From: JBGAJN01 sp044224905
GTDB taxonomy: Bacteria; Verrucomicrobiota; Verrucomicrobiia; Limisphaerales; JBGAJN01
Assembly (NCBI GenBank): GCA_044224905.1
Contig: JBGAJN010000004.1
Coordinates: 310,001-374,000 of the forward strand
Length of the DNA stretch: 64,000 nucleotides
Reading direction: 5' to 3'
In this document: in pieces, positions 43,974 through 52,459 of the stretch
Layout: every line of letters starts with the position of its first letter
How positions within the stretch are numbered: position 1 is the first letter of the stretch
Program-made: the position numbers and the translations under genes
The notes under the pieces: model-generated
What the model saw: only the letters and a program-made list of their open reading frames with translations
Databases searched by the model: none
Told to the model about the DNA's origin: nothing

Positions 43974-44393
43974 CTAACGCCGCAAAACCATCCAATCCGC
44001 CGGCCGGCTGACCGGATCCGTCACGGGCAGAAAACCCAGAGGGGCATACACCGTGTGGGCGTCGCGCGTGGCGAGCGTCCACGTGTTGACGGCGGCGAAC
44101 TCCGGATGCTCGAGCGCATATTTCACCATGGCGCGCCCCACTCCGCGACCGCGATACGTTTCATCAACGACCACATCGCAGAGACAAGCGAACCGTGTTT
44201 TGTCGGACACGACGCGGGCGAAACCGATCTGCGCGCCATCGGGATCAAACGCGCCGATGACGAGCGCGGAGTTCGATGCGCCGCGCTCCACCCGTTCGCG
44301 GGCAATGCCCGGAGTCCAATAGGTCGCCGCCAGCCATGCGTGCACGCGCGCGAAATCCATAGCGGCGATTCCTTCTCGAATGACAAAACTCAT
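43974..44393 (-). CDS. GNAT-family acetyltransferase 3
   Basis: 139 residues. It contains the GNAT core only: IGAFDPDGAQIGFARVVSDK, CDVVVDETYRGRGVGRAMVK with the acetyl-CoA-binding RGRGVGRAM loop, and a C-terminal TYAPLGF-type HTVYAPLGFLPVTDP. The end (SRPADWMVLRR) resembles the small GNATs that carry W-M-x-L at the C-terminus. Acceptor unknown. It starts 13 bp after the disrupted phzF gene. Confidence 0.85.
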   Translation of the reverse strand: MSFVIREGIAAMDFARVHAWLAATYWTPGIARERVERGASNSALVIGAFDPDGAQIGFARVVSDKTRFACLCDVVVDETYRGRGVGRAMVKYALEHPEFAAVNTWTLATRDAHTVYAPLGFLPVTDPVSRPADWMVLRR

Positions 44394-44406
44394 GGTCGAA
44401 AATTGT

Positions 44407-45199
44407 TCATCGAAGCAGTTCCACGCGGCTCATCGTTACCGCCTGGCCGCCGAGCAATACGCGCTCACCACGCACGCCGACTTTCACCACGCCGCCACGA
44501 GCGCTGACCTGGTGGCCGACGAAGTCGGACTTGCCGAGCTTCGTCCGCCAGTAGGGGCCGAGCGCGCAATGCGCCGAGCCGGTCACTGGATCTTCATTCA
44601 CGCCGGACGCCGGGGGCGAAGTAGCGCGAAACAAAATCAAACTCCGACGCGTCCGCGCGCGCCGTGACGATGATGCCCTGTACGGGCAGTTCACCGAGAC
44701 GTTGGTAATTGGGGCGAACGTCGCGCACAGCGCGTTCGCTCGGAAGCTCGACGAGCCAATTGAGCACCGCCCTGCCAACGAATATCGGCTTCACTCCCAA
44801 TCCTTCCAGCAAGGCTAGCGGCGGCTCGGCAGTTTGGACCGGCAACGCGGGAAAATCCATTTCGATCCAATCGCCCGCGCGACGGCAGTTAAGCCAGCCG
44901 CTCAGAGTGTGAAAACGCGCCTCCTCATCCGACGCGAGCGCACCGGTCTCCCACAGCGAGTGCGCACTGGCGAGCGTCGCGTGACCGCAGAGTTTCACCT
45001 CCACCGAGGGCGTGAACCAGCGCAGCGAAAACCCACCGTCGATCGGATGCAGAAATGCCGTCTCGGAAAGGTTCATCTCACGCGCGACGAGTTGCATCCA
45101 TAAATCATCGCGCGGCGCAGGCAGAACACAGACGGCAGCCGGATTGCCCGCGAACGGACGGTTCGTAAACGCGTCAACGACGTGAAGAAGGATGCTCAC
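44407..45199 (-). pseudogene. PhzF-family isomerase, frameshifted
   Basis: Two overlapping minus-strand frames together give a complete PhzF protein (about 263 residues). The first (from GTG 45199) has VVDAFTNRPFAGNPAAVCVL, the catalytic glutamate in LSETAFLHP and GHATLASAHSLWETG, but stops soon after SRYFAPG. The second frame resumes with ASGVNEDPVTGSAHCALGPY and runs to 44407. The switch falls in a run of five Gs (plus strand 44612-44616); four would restore the frame. This is either a recent one-base insertion or a sequencing error. PhzF-like enzymes isomerise small metabolites in the cytoplasm. The start immediately follows the previous stop. Confidence 0.85.
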
Positions 45200-46435
45200 T
45201 CAAACAGGCAGATTCTTTCCCACCACAGCCATCGATTCACGCTGACGTTGCTGCACGAACTCGCGCGCCTTCACCGCTTTTGCCTTCGCGCCAGCGGGAT
45301 CTTTTGCCATCGCGAGCACGGCCGGGACGATGCGCGGGATTTCGTCTTCCTTGTCCATGTCGAACAGCCATTCGCCGAGGCCAATGTCGCGCCACATGAG
45401 GCCCTTGCTCGTCTGTTCCGCCCAGCGGCAGACGATGGCGGGGATGCCATTGCCGATGCACATGATCGGGCTGTGCATCTCGGCGCCGAAGAGTCCGGCG
45501 CTGCGCACGTAGGTGCTCAAGGCTTCGTCGGTGAGCCAGTAGTTCGGACGCCACGCGACGCGCGCCTTCACGTCGGCGGGCAATTTGTCCACGAGCATCT
45601 CCTTGCCGATCTCCATCTGGCTCGCGTCCTCGGGGCAGACGAGCACCTTCATGTCGGTCTGCTTCACGACGGCGACGATTGCCTCCCGCAACGGCGCGAG
45701 ATCGTGCTCCTTCATCGCCTCGTTGCGTGCGTGCTTCTTTTCGTCGAACGCGTAGCCCTTCTTGATCTTCCAGTAGGGCGTGTTGCGATAGCGCGGAATG
45801 CAGCAGAGGAACTTGCCCGTTTCGAGTTGGTGCTCTTTGAGAAAAGCGTCCGCCGCAGCGTCGTTGCGCAGGTCCACGGCGAAGGAACCTTCGGGGCAAA
45901 ACTCCATGATCGGCGACTTGACCCCGTGGTCTTTCGCGAATTGCAGCGAGACGGAATCGCGGAAGTAAACGAAGCGCGCGCCGCTGAGAAGATCGCGGGA
46001 TTCCTCGTCCGTCGCGGAGCTCGTGATGCAGTAGATGCCGTAGGGCTTGCCCGTTTCTTTCCGCCACTTGGCCACGTCCTTCTTCGCCACAAATCCCGGA
46101 CCGGAGCCGTGCAGGAGGAAATCACATTCCTTGAACGCGGCCAAAATATCCTCGCGGCCTTTGATGATTTTCAGCTTTGGGAAACGTTTCGTGAGCATTT
46201 CCTCGACGCCGTTGCTCACGCTGCTGGGCCAGAGGCGCACTTCGACATCGGGCAGATACTGCTCGAGCAAGTGAAGCACTCCAGGCGTATGCGCGATGTC
46301 GCCGATGTTCACCGTCTGCCATGAGGAGCGGAGCACGATGCGGCGCAGCTTCGGTTCGGCGGCGATCAGGCTGGAGACGAGCGACGTGCCGGCGAGCGCA
46401 GCGGCTGATTGGGTGAGAAAATTTCGACGGTTCAT
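45200..46435 (-). CDS. Tat-exported polysaccharide pyruvyltransferase-like protein
   Basis: 411 residues. A twin-arginine signal (MNRRNFLTQSAAALAGTSLV) is followed by a domain of the polysaccharide pyruvyl transferase family (WQTVNIGDIAHTPGVLHLLE, DFLLHGSGPGFVAKKDVAKW, CITSSATDEESRDLL, FVYFRDSVSLQFAKDHGV, LVCPEDASQMEIGKEM and SAGLFGAEMHSPIMCIGNGI). The fold is like GT-B transferases that add pyruvyl ketals from PEP to sugars. Known enzymes are cytoplasmic, so export here is unusual and the activity may differ. It overlaps the GH71/99-like gene by 4 bp and the phzF start abuts its stop. Confidence 0.75.
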   Translation of the reverse strand: MNRRNFLTQSAAALAGTSLVSSLIAAEPKLRRIVLRSSWQTVNIGDIAHTPGVLHLLEQYLPDVEVRLWPSSVSNGVEEMLTKRFPKLKIIKGREDILAAFKECDFLLHGSGPGFVAKKDVAKWRKETGKPYGIYCITSSATDEESRDLLSGARFVYFRDSVSLQFAKDHGVKSPIMEFCPEGSFAVDLRNDAAADAFLKEHQLETGKFLCCIPRYRNTPYWKIKKGYAFDEKKHARNEAMKEHDLAPLREAIVAVVKQTDMKVLVCPEDASQMEIGKEMLVDKLPADVKARVAWRPNYWLTDEALSTYVRSAGLFGAEMHSPIMCIGNGIPAIVCRWAEQTSKGLMWRDIGLGEWLFDMDKEDEIPRIVPAVLAMAKDPAGAKAKAVKAREFVQQRQRESMAVVGKNLPV

Positions 46436-47790
46436 TTGTTTAGAGAGGGAATCTTATCGCTCAACGGAATTTCTCCGCGAAGCATTTTTGCGCCGACTCC
46501 AGTCAGCTTGAGGTAAAAGTCGCTCGGCAATCCTTCGTAGGTGAGGAACTTCGCGGCGCCGCCGACCGGCACGTCATTGGTGCATTTGAAGATCGCCGTG
46601 CCCTCGTCCACCTCGTCGAACATCGCCACGTAAATCATCTTCGCACCCGCGCGCTTGGCGGCGGCGAATTGCGACCACAGGAACTCGCCCTTGCGACGAG
46701 GAATCTTGTCGAACGCCTCGCCATACATGTTGAACCAACTGAACCCGGGGAAAACGACCGGCAAATAATCCAGCTTCGCCGCCGTGCACCACGCAAGATC
46801 GGGCTTGAGAAACTTCTCCTCGTGCCGCGTCACGGTGGCCGCATCGCGATAGCGGCCCACGGTCCACGGGCTTACGATGTCCGCGAGTTTCAGCACGGCG
46901 TGCAGCGCGGGATCTTTGGCGGCATCATTTTTCAATTCGCGCCAGTGCGTCGGCACGCCGAGCATCACGGAGCAACCGTCGCGTTTCAGAAACTCCACTA
47001 GCTGACGGCACTCGGCGAGGGAGTATTTGCGATTGTCGCTGAAGCCCACGCCCCACACGGCCACGAGCGGTTTGCCGCGATGCCGCTGATACGCCGCGCT
47101 GTCCGTCACGCGCAACTCGGTGCGGAGCGAACGCCAGTCGTCCATCACCTGCTGCATGCGATTCGAGTTCATCCCGCTGAGGTCATACATCACCACGAAC
47201 GCGCGGCCGGCTTTTTCCGCCCCTTCGCGACAGTGAGCGAGCATCGTGTTGTTGTGTTTGAGGAAACGCGGATCACGCACGCCGGAAGCAAATCGCTGCA
47301 CGAACGCGCCGTCGATTCCGTAGTCCTGCATCCACTTGAAATGCCGCACCACCGTCTCCTTCTTGAAAGAGCTGAAGACTTCCGCCGTGCGACCATCCGC
47401 GTGTTTGAAGCCTGTGGCGAAACGTTCGCCCGCGCCGAGTTCCGCAACATCCGGCCACAGATCAATTTTCGCGTTGTCCGGATTGAGCGGTCCTTTGCCC
47501 TTGGTCCAATGAACCCAGCCGCGCTCGGCACCATCGCCCTCGCAGTTGAACCAGCCTTGGTAACCGCACATTACTTTTCCCGTGAGCGTGCTCGTGTCGC
47601 CTGCGGCTGCGCCCGCGGCAAAACTCAACGGACAAAGTTCAAGGCACAAAAGAATCACCAACAACCCAATCCCGATAGGTGAACCGATCCACACGGTCGG
47701 TGCGCGATCTATCTGCTCCTGAAAGGGCCGACCGGGAGTTTTCTGCTCGAATCTACCCTCGAGCTTTGCGCTTTGGGGTTTGAGTTTCAC
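46432..47790 (-). CDS. Secreted glycoside hydrolase, GH71/99-like
   Basis: 452 residues from a GTG that overlaps the preceding sulfatase stop (GTGA). About 38 polar residues precede a signal or anchor helix (GIGLLVILLCLELCPLSFAA). The catalytic region begins TGKVMCGYQGWFNCEGDGAE, typical of the GH71/99-like group, and continues ERGWVHWT, VRHFKWMQDYGIDGAFVQRF, AFVVMYDLSGM, KPLVAVWGVGFSDNR, GFSWFNMYGE and KMIYVAMFDEVDEGTAIFKC, the last with two candidate acidic catalytic residues (DEVDEG). GH99 relatives cut mannan or mannosides within chains. The substrate is not known. Coupling to a sulfatase suggests joint action on one sulfated polymer. Confidence 0.78.
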   Translation of the reverse strand: MKLKPQSAKLEGRFEQKTPGRPFQEQIDRAPTVWIGSPIGIGLLVILLCLELCPLSFAAGAAAGDTSTLTGKVMCGYQGWFNCEGDGAERGWVHWTKGKGPLNPDNAKIDLWPDVAELGAGERFATGFKHADGRTAEVFSSFKKETVVRHFKWMQDYGIDGAFVQRFASGVRDPRFLKHNNTMLAHCREGAEKAGRAFVVMYDLSGMNSNRMQQVMDDWRSLRTELRVTDSAAYQRHRGKPLVAVWGVGFSDNRKYSLAECRQLVEFLKRDGCSVMLGVPTHWRELKNDAAKDPALHAVLKLADIVSPWTVGRYRDAATVTRHEEKFLKPDLAWCTAAKLDYLPVVFPGFSWFNMYGEAFDKIPRRKGEFLWSQFAAAKRAGAKMIYVAMFDEVDEGTAIFKCTNDVPVGGAAKFLTYEGLPSDFYLKLTGVGAKMLRGEIPLSDKIPSLNK

Positions 47791-49244
47791 TTCTTCGCTT
47801 TCTTTTTGCCCCCACCCAGTTCTTTCGCCTGGCCGCCATAATACGGATATTTGTCCCAGGCATCGTTGCTCGGGTCGACGCGTGGATCAGCGGTCTCTCG
47901 CATCCACTGCTCGACGCGTGCGCGGAGTTGCTTCTGCGTCGCGGCATATTCTGCCTGACCGGCGACATTGATGAGTTGGTGCGGATCTTTGCGCAGGTCG
48001 AAGAGCTCCTCGGTCGGGCGCTTGGCGAAATGGAGTTGGTAATACTTTTTGAACTCGGGTTTCTCCCGGTTCGCCAACAGGTAGTCCTTGATTCGCGAAC
48101 CGTCCACGTCGCCGTACGCGCCAACAGCGTAGTACACCTCCGGATCGCCAGCGGGCCAGCGATCGGAGCGTAGGTTCCACAGGTAGAGGAAATCTTTCGT
48201 GCGAATGCCGCGGATGGGATAGCTCAAATCACCGCGACGAACATTCGCGTGCCGCTCGCGTTCAATGAAGACGTGATCGCGCGGCACGGCGCTCCGACTT
48301 CCGATCAACACGTTCACGAAGCTCCGTGCCGTCATGTCGGCATGCGGACGCAACCCCGCCAGTTCGAGGAACGTCGGCGCGAAGTCGGCGAGATTGATGA
48401 AATCGTCCACCTTGCGCCCCGCCTTCAGATTCTTCCCCCATCGCACCGCCAACGGCACCCGCGAACCAGTGTCGTAACAATTCGCGAGACCGCGCGGCAT
48501 CTGCCAGCCATTGTCGCTCGAATAGACGACCACGGTATTGTCGAGCAACCCTCGTTTTTCCAGAGCCGCGAGCGCCTCGCCGATCGAGTCATCCATGCGT
48601 TTCACGCTGCCGTAATACGCGAGCAGGTTCGAACGCACGACCGGCGTGTCGGGAAATTCCGGCGGCACCTTCACACTCTTCTCATCGAGACCGGCCCATG
48701 ACTCGGGTTCGTACCGCCACTTGTGCATGGCGGTTTCCACGTTGCCCAACCAGAAGAAGAAAGGTTTGTCCGCCGGTCGCGCGCCGAGGAAGTCATCGAA
48801 GCTTTTGAACTCCTTGCCGACGGGATTCTGCTCCCAGCCGAAGTCCTTCCAGTTGCCGGGCGACCAGCCTTTGCCCATGAAGCCGACTTCGTAACCCGCC
48901 TCGCGCAACGTGTCCGTGAACACGCGATGCGTCTTCGGAAATTTGCTCCACAAACTCGCCGCATCCTCCAGTTGATGCGCCGCGCGACCGGTGAGAATGC
49001 ACGAACGCGTCGGGGAGCATGACGGCACCGGGCAGAAGGCGTTGTTGAACAACACGCCCTCGCGCGCGATGCGATCGAACACGGGCGTCTTCGCGGTCGG
49101 ATCCCCGAGCACGCCGGCGTGCGGCCACGCCCAGTTGTCCCCCAGCGCGAGGAGAATGTTGGGGCGCTGGGTGGCAAAGCTCTCAGGACACCAGGCAAAG
49201 ACCGAAAGCACAGCCCAAGCGCCCAACAGAAAGCGGAGTTTCAT
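47787..49244 (-). CDS. Secreted sulfatase 1 (CSPTR active site)
   Basis: 485 residues from ATG 49244 with a signal peptide (MKLRFLLGAWAVLSVFAWCP). Type I sulfatase: N-terminal NILLALGDNWAWPHAGVLGD, then the formylglycine motif C76-S-P-T-R80 in SCSPTRSCILTGRAAHQLED, VGFMGKGWSPGNWKDF, VVVYSSDNGWQMP and the C-terminal ELFDLRKDPHQLINVAG. The core CxPxR is kept with T in place of the usual S, which is tolerated in some sulfatases. It removes sulfate esters from an extracellular polysaccharide, likely the same one as the coupled GH71/99-like enzyme. The maturation enzyme is not in the window. Confidence 0.9.
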   Translation of the reverse strand: MKLRFLLGAWAVLSVFAWCPESFATQRPNILLALGDNWAWPHAGVLGDPTAKTPVFDRIAREGVLFNNAFCPVPSCSPTRSCILTGRAAHQLEDAASLWSKFPKTHRVFTDTLREAGYEVGFMGKGWSPGNWKDFGWEQNPVGKEFKSFDDFLGARPADKPFFFWLGNVETAMHKWRYEPESWAGLDEKSVKVPPEFPDTPVVRSNLLAYYGSVKRMDDSIGEALAALEKRGLLDNTVVVYSSDNGWQMPRGLANCYDTGSRVPLAVRWGKNLKAGRKVDDFINLADFAPTFLELAGLRPHADMTARSFVNVLIGSRSAVPRDHVFIERERHANVRRGDLSYPIRGIRTKDFLYLWNLRSDRWPAGDPEVYYAVGAYGDVDGSRIKDYLLANREKPEFKKYYQLHFAKRPTEELFDLRKDPHQLINVAGQAEYAATQKQLRARVEQWMRETADPRVDPSNDAWDKYPYYGGQAKELGGGKKKAKK

Positions 49245-49374
49245 CGTCAAGATGTTAGAAAGGTGGCCCACGTCTGTCGAGCGGCACGCGCACAGTGCTG
49301 CGCACAACATGCCGGCATTCCTCTTCAATCGCCGACGATTTCGAAACGCCGGCAAGCCGCCCACATTCCGGCGC

Positions 49375-50793
49375 TCATTCGATCGCCTTCGCGCCCGCGC
49401 TCGGCTTCACTTTGCTGAAATCGAACTCGCGCGGACCCGGTTTGTCGGTCGTCAGTGGCAATCCGTCGCCCGCCCGTTTCTGCACTTGTTGGAGCATCGC
49501 CAACATTCGTTTCAGCTGCGCTGCATGCGCGGGACTCGCCGCCAGATTGTTCATCTCGTTTGGATCGGTTTGCAGATCGAACAGCTGCGTAAGGTTGATC
49601 TGCGGATACACAATCAATTTCCAACGGTCGTCGCGCACCGCCCGCTGGACTTTCGCGTACGCGGTTAAGATCGCCTCGCGATGATCGCGTTTCTTTCCGA
49701 GCAAGGCCGGCACCAAACTTAAACCTTCGCTACCTTGGGGACCTTCCACGCCACACAAATCACCGAGCGTCGGGAAGATATCGAGCAGATAACACATGCC
49801 ATCCACCCGCTTGTCCTGCGGCAAACCCGCGCCGCCGATGATCAACGGCGCGTGCATGGAATGATCGTAGAGGTTTTGCTTTCCGAACAAACCATGGCTG
49901 CCGATCGCCAAACCGTGATCGCTGGAGAAAACGATGATCGTGTTGTCGTACTGGCCGCTCGCTTTGAGCGCTTCGAGAATACGGCCGATCTGATCGTCCA
50001 TGAAACGAATGTAGGCGTAATAGTCCGCGAGATGCTGGCTCACGATCTCCGGCGTGCGCGGCCATGGAGCGAGCCGTTCATCACGAATGACGAGATCGCC
50101 ATTGTTGAACGGATGCTGCGGAAGAAAGTTCGCGGGGATCGGCGGCTTTTCTGAGTTCGCCTGCGTGTGATACGGCGTCGGCGCCACGCGCGGATCGTGC
50201 GGACAATTGAACGCGACGTAGCACAGAAACGGCACCACGCCCTTTTGTCCGCGAATGAATTCGATCGCCGAGTCGGCGAACAGTTTGACCGAATGTTCCC
50301 CGCTCTCGCGCTGATTGACGAACGTATGCTCTTTCGAAATATCCTGCAGCTTGAGCTTGTAGGGATCGCCCATACCGCCGAGGAAAACGGCTTTGCCCTC
50401 AGCGAAGGAACGCAACGCGGAAGCGGGCCCGTTGTGCCACTTGCCGGTCATGAAGGTCGCATAGCCTTGCTCGCGGAATTCCTCCGGCCACGTCCCTTGC
50501 TCTTGGAGATTTTCCTTCACGCGAAACAGTGTGCGTCCGCTCATCAACATTGCGCGCGACGGCACACAGATCGCGCCTTGCAGTCCGCCCATGCAATACG
50601 CGCGGGTAAACGCAGTGCCCTGGTGAACCAGCTTGTCAAGATTCGGCGTGGCGATGTGCTTGTTGCCAAGAGCCGCGATCGTATCGGCGCGCTGATCATC
50701 GCTGAAGAGGAAGAGGACGTTCGGACGCTCGGCGGCGTTAACCACCGCGGCCGAAACGAGCATCACCAGCGAGATTAAGGAGGAGCGTTTCAT
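49375..50793 (-). CDS. Secreted sulfatase 2 (CVPSR active site)
   Basis: 472 residues from ATG 50793 with a signal peptide (MKRSSLISLVMLVSAAVVNA). The classic sulfatase motif is intact: C76-V-P-S-R80 in GAICVPSRAMLMSGRTLFRV, with FLFSDDQRADTIAALGN at the N-terminus holding the metal-binding aspartates and IIVFSSDHGLAIGSHGLFGK in the second half, plus the C-terminal LFDLQTDPNEMNNLA. It is probably periplasmic or extracellular and removes sulfate from a glycan. It resembles the next sulfatase in gene order and domain layout. It lies 111 bp from sulfatase 3 and 130 bp from sulfatase 1. Confidence 0.92.
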   Translation of the reverse strand: MKRSSLISLVMLVSAAVVNAAERPNVLFLFSDDQRADTIAALGNKHIATPNLDKLVHQGTAFTRAYCMGGLQGAICVPSRAMLMSGRTLFRVKENLQEQGTWPEEFREQGYATFMTGKWHNGPASALRSFAEGKAVFLGGMGDPYKLKLQDISKEHTFVNQRESGEHSVKLFADSAIEFIRGQKGVVPFLCYVAFNCPHDPRVAPTPYHTQANSEKPPIPANFLPQHPFNNGDLVIRDERLAPWPRTPEIVSQHLADYYAYIRFMDDQIGRILEALKASGQYDNTIIVFSSDHGLAIGSHGLFGKQNLYDHSMHAPLIIGGAGLPQDKRVDGMCYLLDIFPTLGDLCGVEGPQGSEGLSLVPALLGKKRDHREAILTAYAKVQRAVRDDRWKLIVYPQINLTQLFDLQTDPNEMNNLAASPAHAAQLKRMLAMLQQVQKRAGDGLPLTTDKPGPREFDFSKVKPSAGAKAIE

Positions 50794-50904
50794 AAGATTC
50801 AACGAGCGCACGCTACAAGCCGGTCACCGCAGAATCTAGCGATAAAACCACCGCGCAGAATCAACGTCGGGAAAACTTCCCCGAGCGTCGTCGACAGGCT
50901 CCCA

Positions 50905-52353
50905 TCAATCGAGTTTCAGCGGATCACTGTTCTCCCTGAGCCAGCGAACGAGCTTAGCGCGAAGTTCGCCCACGCGCGGCGCATGCGGAGCCAACGCCGA
51001 AACGTCGGTCAATTCATCCGGATCGTCGGCGAGATTAAACAACTGCGTCCGCTTCGCCTGCGGATAGACGATCAACTTCCACTGTCCTTGCCGAATCGCG
51101 CGTTGGGTGTCGGTGAAGTAGCCGATCACGAACGGATGGACCGCATTGGTTTTGTCAGCGATCACCGCCGCGAGGCCGCGCGATTGGACGGTCTCCGGAA
51201 TTTTCACGCCCGCGAACTCGCACGCCGTGGGAAACAGATCGCGCAGATAACAATCTGCATTGCGACGCGCGCCTTTAGGAATGCCCGGCCCGCTAAAGAT
51301 CAACGGCACGCCAAACGTGTGGTCATACAGGTTCTGCTTGCCCATCAAACCGTGGCTGCCGACCGCGAGCCCCTGATCACTGGTGAAGATGACGATCGTG
51401 TTGTCGAGTTGGCCGGTCGCCTTCAGCGCGTCCACGATGCGCCCGATCTGTTCGTCCATGCCGGAGATGGCGGCGTAGTAGGCGGCGAGTTCGGCGCGCA
51501 CCTCGTCGGGCTGCCGCGGTGAACTCAAGAGAACTTCGTCGCGACCGTGAAGATTACCGTGGTCGAACGGATGCTCCGCCCGAAAATTTTTCGGCAGCGG
51601 CATTTTCTTCGGTTCGTATTTCTTTTCCCAACCCGGCGGCACCAAACGCGGATCGTGCGGCGCGGTGAAGGCGACGTGCAGGAAGAAGGGCTCGGTGGGC
51701 TTGCGGTTGATAAGTTCGATCGCAGCGTTGGCAAAATGCCGGCTGATGTCCGGAGTGAGACCGACGCCCTTTTCCAACTCAACTTTGCCGTCGTCCGTCT
51801 TGAAGGTCCAACCGGTGTAGCCCGTGCCTTTGCGCCCGGCATGATCGACGTAAGGCTCCGCTAACTTTTCCTTTCCCGCGCCGCCGCTCGTGAACAGTCC
51901 GCGCGTCTCCTCGTAACCGCGCTGCTTCGGTTGCCCGTCGTTGTGCCACTTGCCGACGAACCACGTGTGATAGCCAGCCGCGCGAAACGTCCCCGCCCAC
52001 GTCGCGAGACTCAGATCGATTTTGGTGCCGCGATATTGGACTCCGTTGCGAAACGCGGTGGTGCCGGTGAGAATCTCCGCGCGGCTCACGTGACAGATCG
52101 GATACGCCGCCACCGCGCGCGTGAACGTGGTGCCGGAATTCACCAAGCGATCAAGGTTTGGCGTCTGGATAATCGGATTGCCCAGCGCGGCGATAGTGTC
52201 GGGCCGTTGATCATCGGAAATGATGAACAAGATGTTTGGGCGAGCGGCGGCGAAGCTCGACCAACAAAATCCCCACAATGAAATCAGAATTACGAGAAGT
52301 GCGCCGAACGATCGTCCAGCACCAGATCGACGAATGATTGCCGGGGATTTCAC
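50905..52353 (-). CDS. Secreted sulfatase 3 (atypical CHVSR active site)
   Basis: 482 residues from a GTG at 52353 with a signal sequence (SFGALLVILISLWGFCWSSF). Architecture and most motifs equal sulfatase 2: IISDDQRPDTIAALGN, VGKWHNDGQPKQRGYE, FLHVAFTAPHDPRLVPPG, IVIFTSDQGLAVGSHGLMGK, QLFNLADDPDELTDVS. The formylglycine site, however, reads C87-H-V-S-R91 within YPICHVSRAEILTGTTAFRN, with valine where nearly all sulfatases have proline. Formylglycine-generating enzyme needs C-x-P/A-x-R, so maturation may be poor. It may be inactive, differently matured, or a different hydrolase of the alkaline phosphatase superfamily. It is first in the run. Confidence 0.88.
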   Translation of the reverse strand: MKSPAIIRRSGAGRSFGALLVILISLWGFCWSSFAAARPNILFIISDDQRPDTIAALGNPIIQTPNLDRLVNSGTTFTRAVAAYPICHVSRAEILTGTTAFRNGVQYRGTKIDLSLATWAGTFRAAGYHTWFVGKWHNDGQPKQRGYEETRGLFTSGGAGKEKLAEPYVDHAGRKGTGYTGWTFKTDDGKVELEKGVGLTPDISRHFANAAIELINRKPTEPFFLHVAFTAPHDPRLVPPGWEKKYEPKKMPLPKNFRAEHPFDHGNLHGRDEVLLSSPRQPDEVRAELAAYYAAISGMDEQIGRIVDALKATGQLDNTIVIFTSDQGLAVGSHGLMGKQNLYDHTFGVPLIFSGPGIPKGARRNADCYLRDLFPTACEFAGVKIPETVQSRGLAAVIADKTNAVHPFVIGYFTDTQRAIRQGQWKLIVYPQAKRTQLFNLADDPDELTDVSALAPHAPRVGELRAKLVRWLRENSDPLKLD

Positions 52354-52459
52354 CCCGCGAATCTACCCGCACCCCGTCAGCGTGACGAGTTGTATCCCGG
52401 GCGGTTCAAACATTTTTGAAGTGGCAAAGGCGCGATGATCTCGTACAACGACGACCGCT

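Noticed and set aside
45182..46324. 380-codon open frame on the plus strand
   Set aside because: It is antisense to the pyruvyltransferase-like gene. Its acid/His-rich product lacks any family signature.
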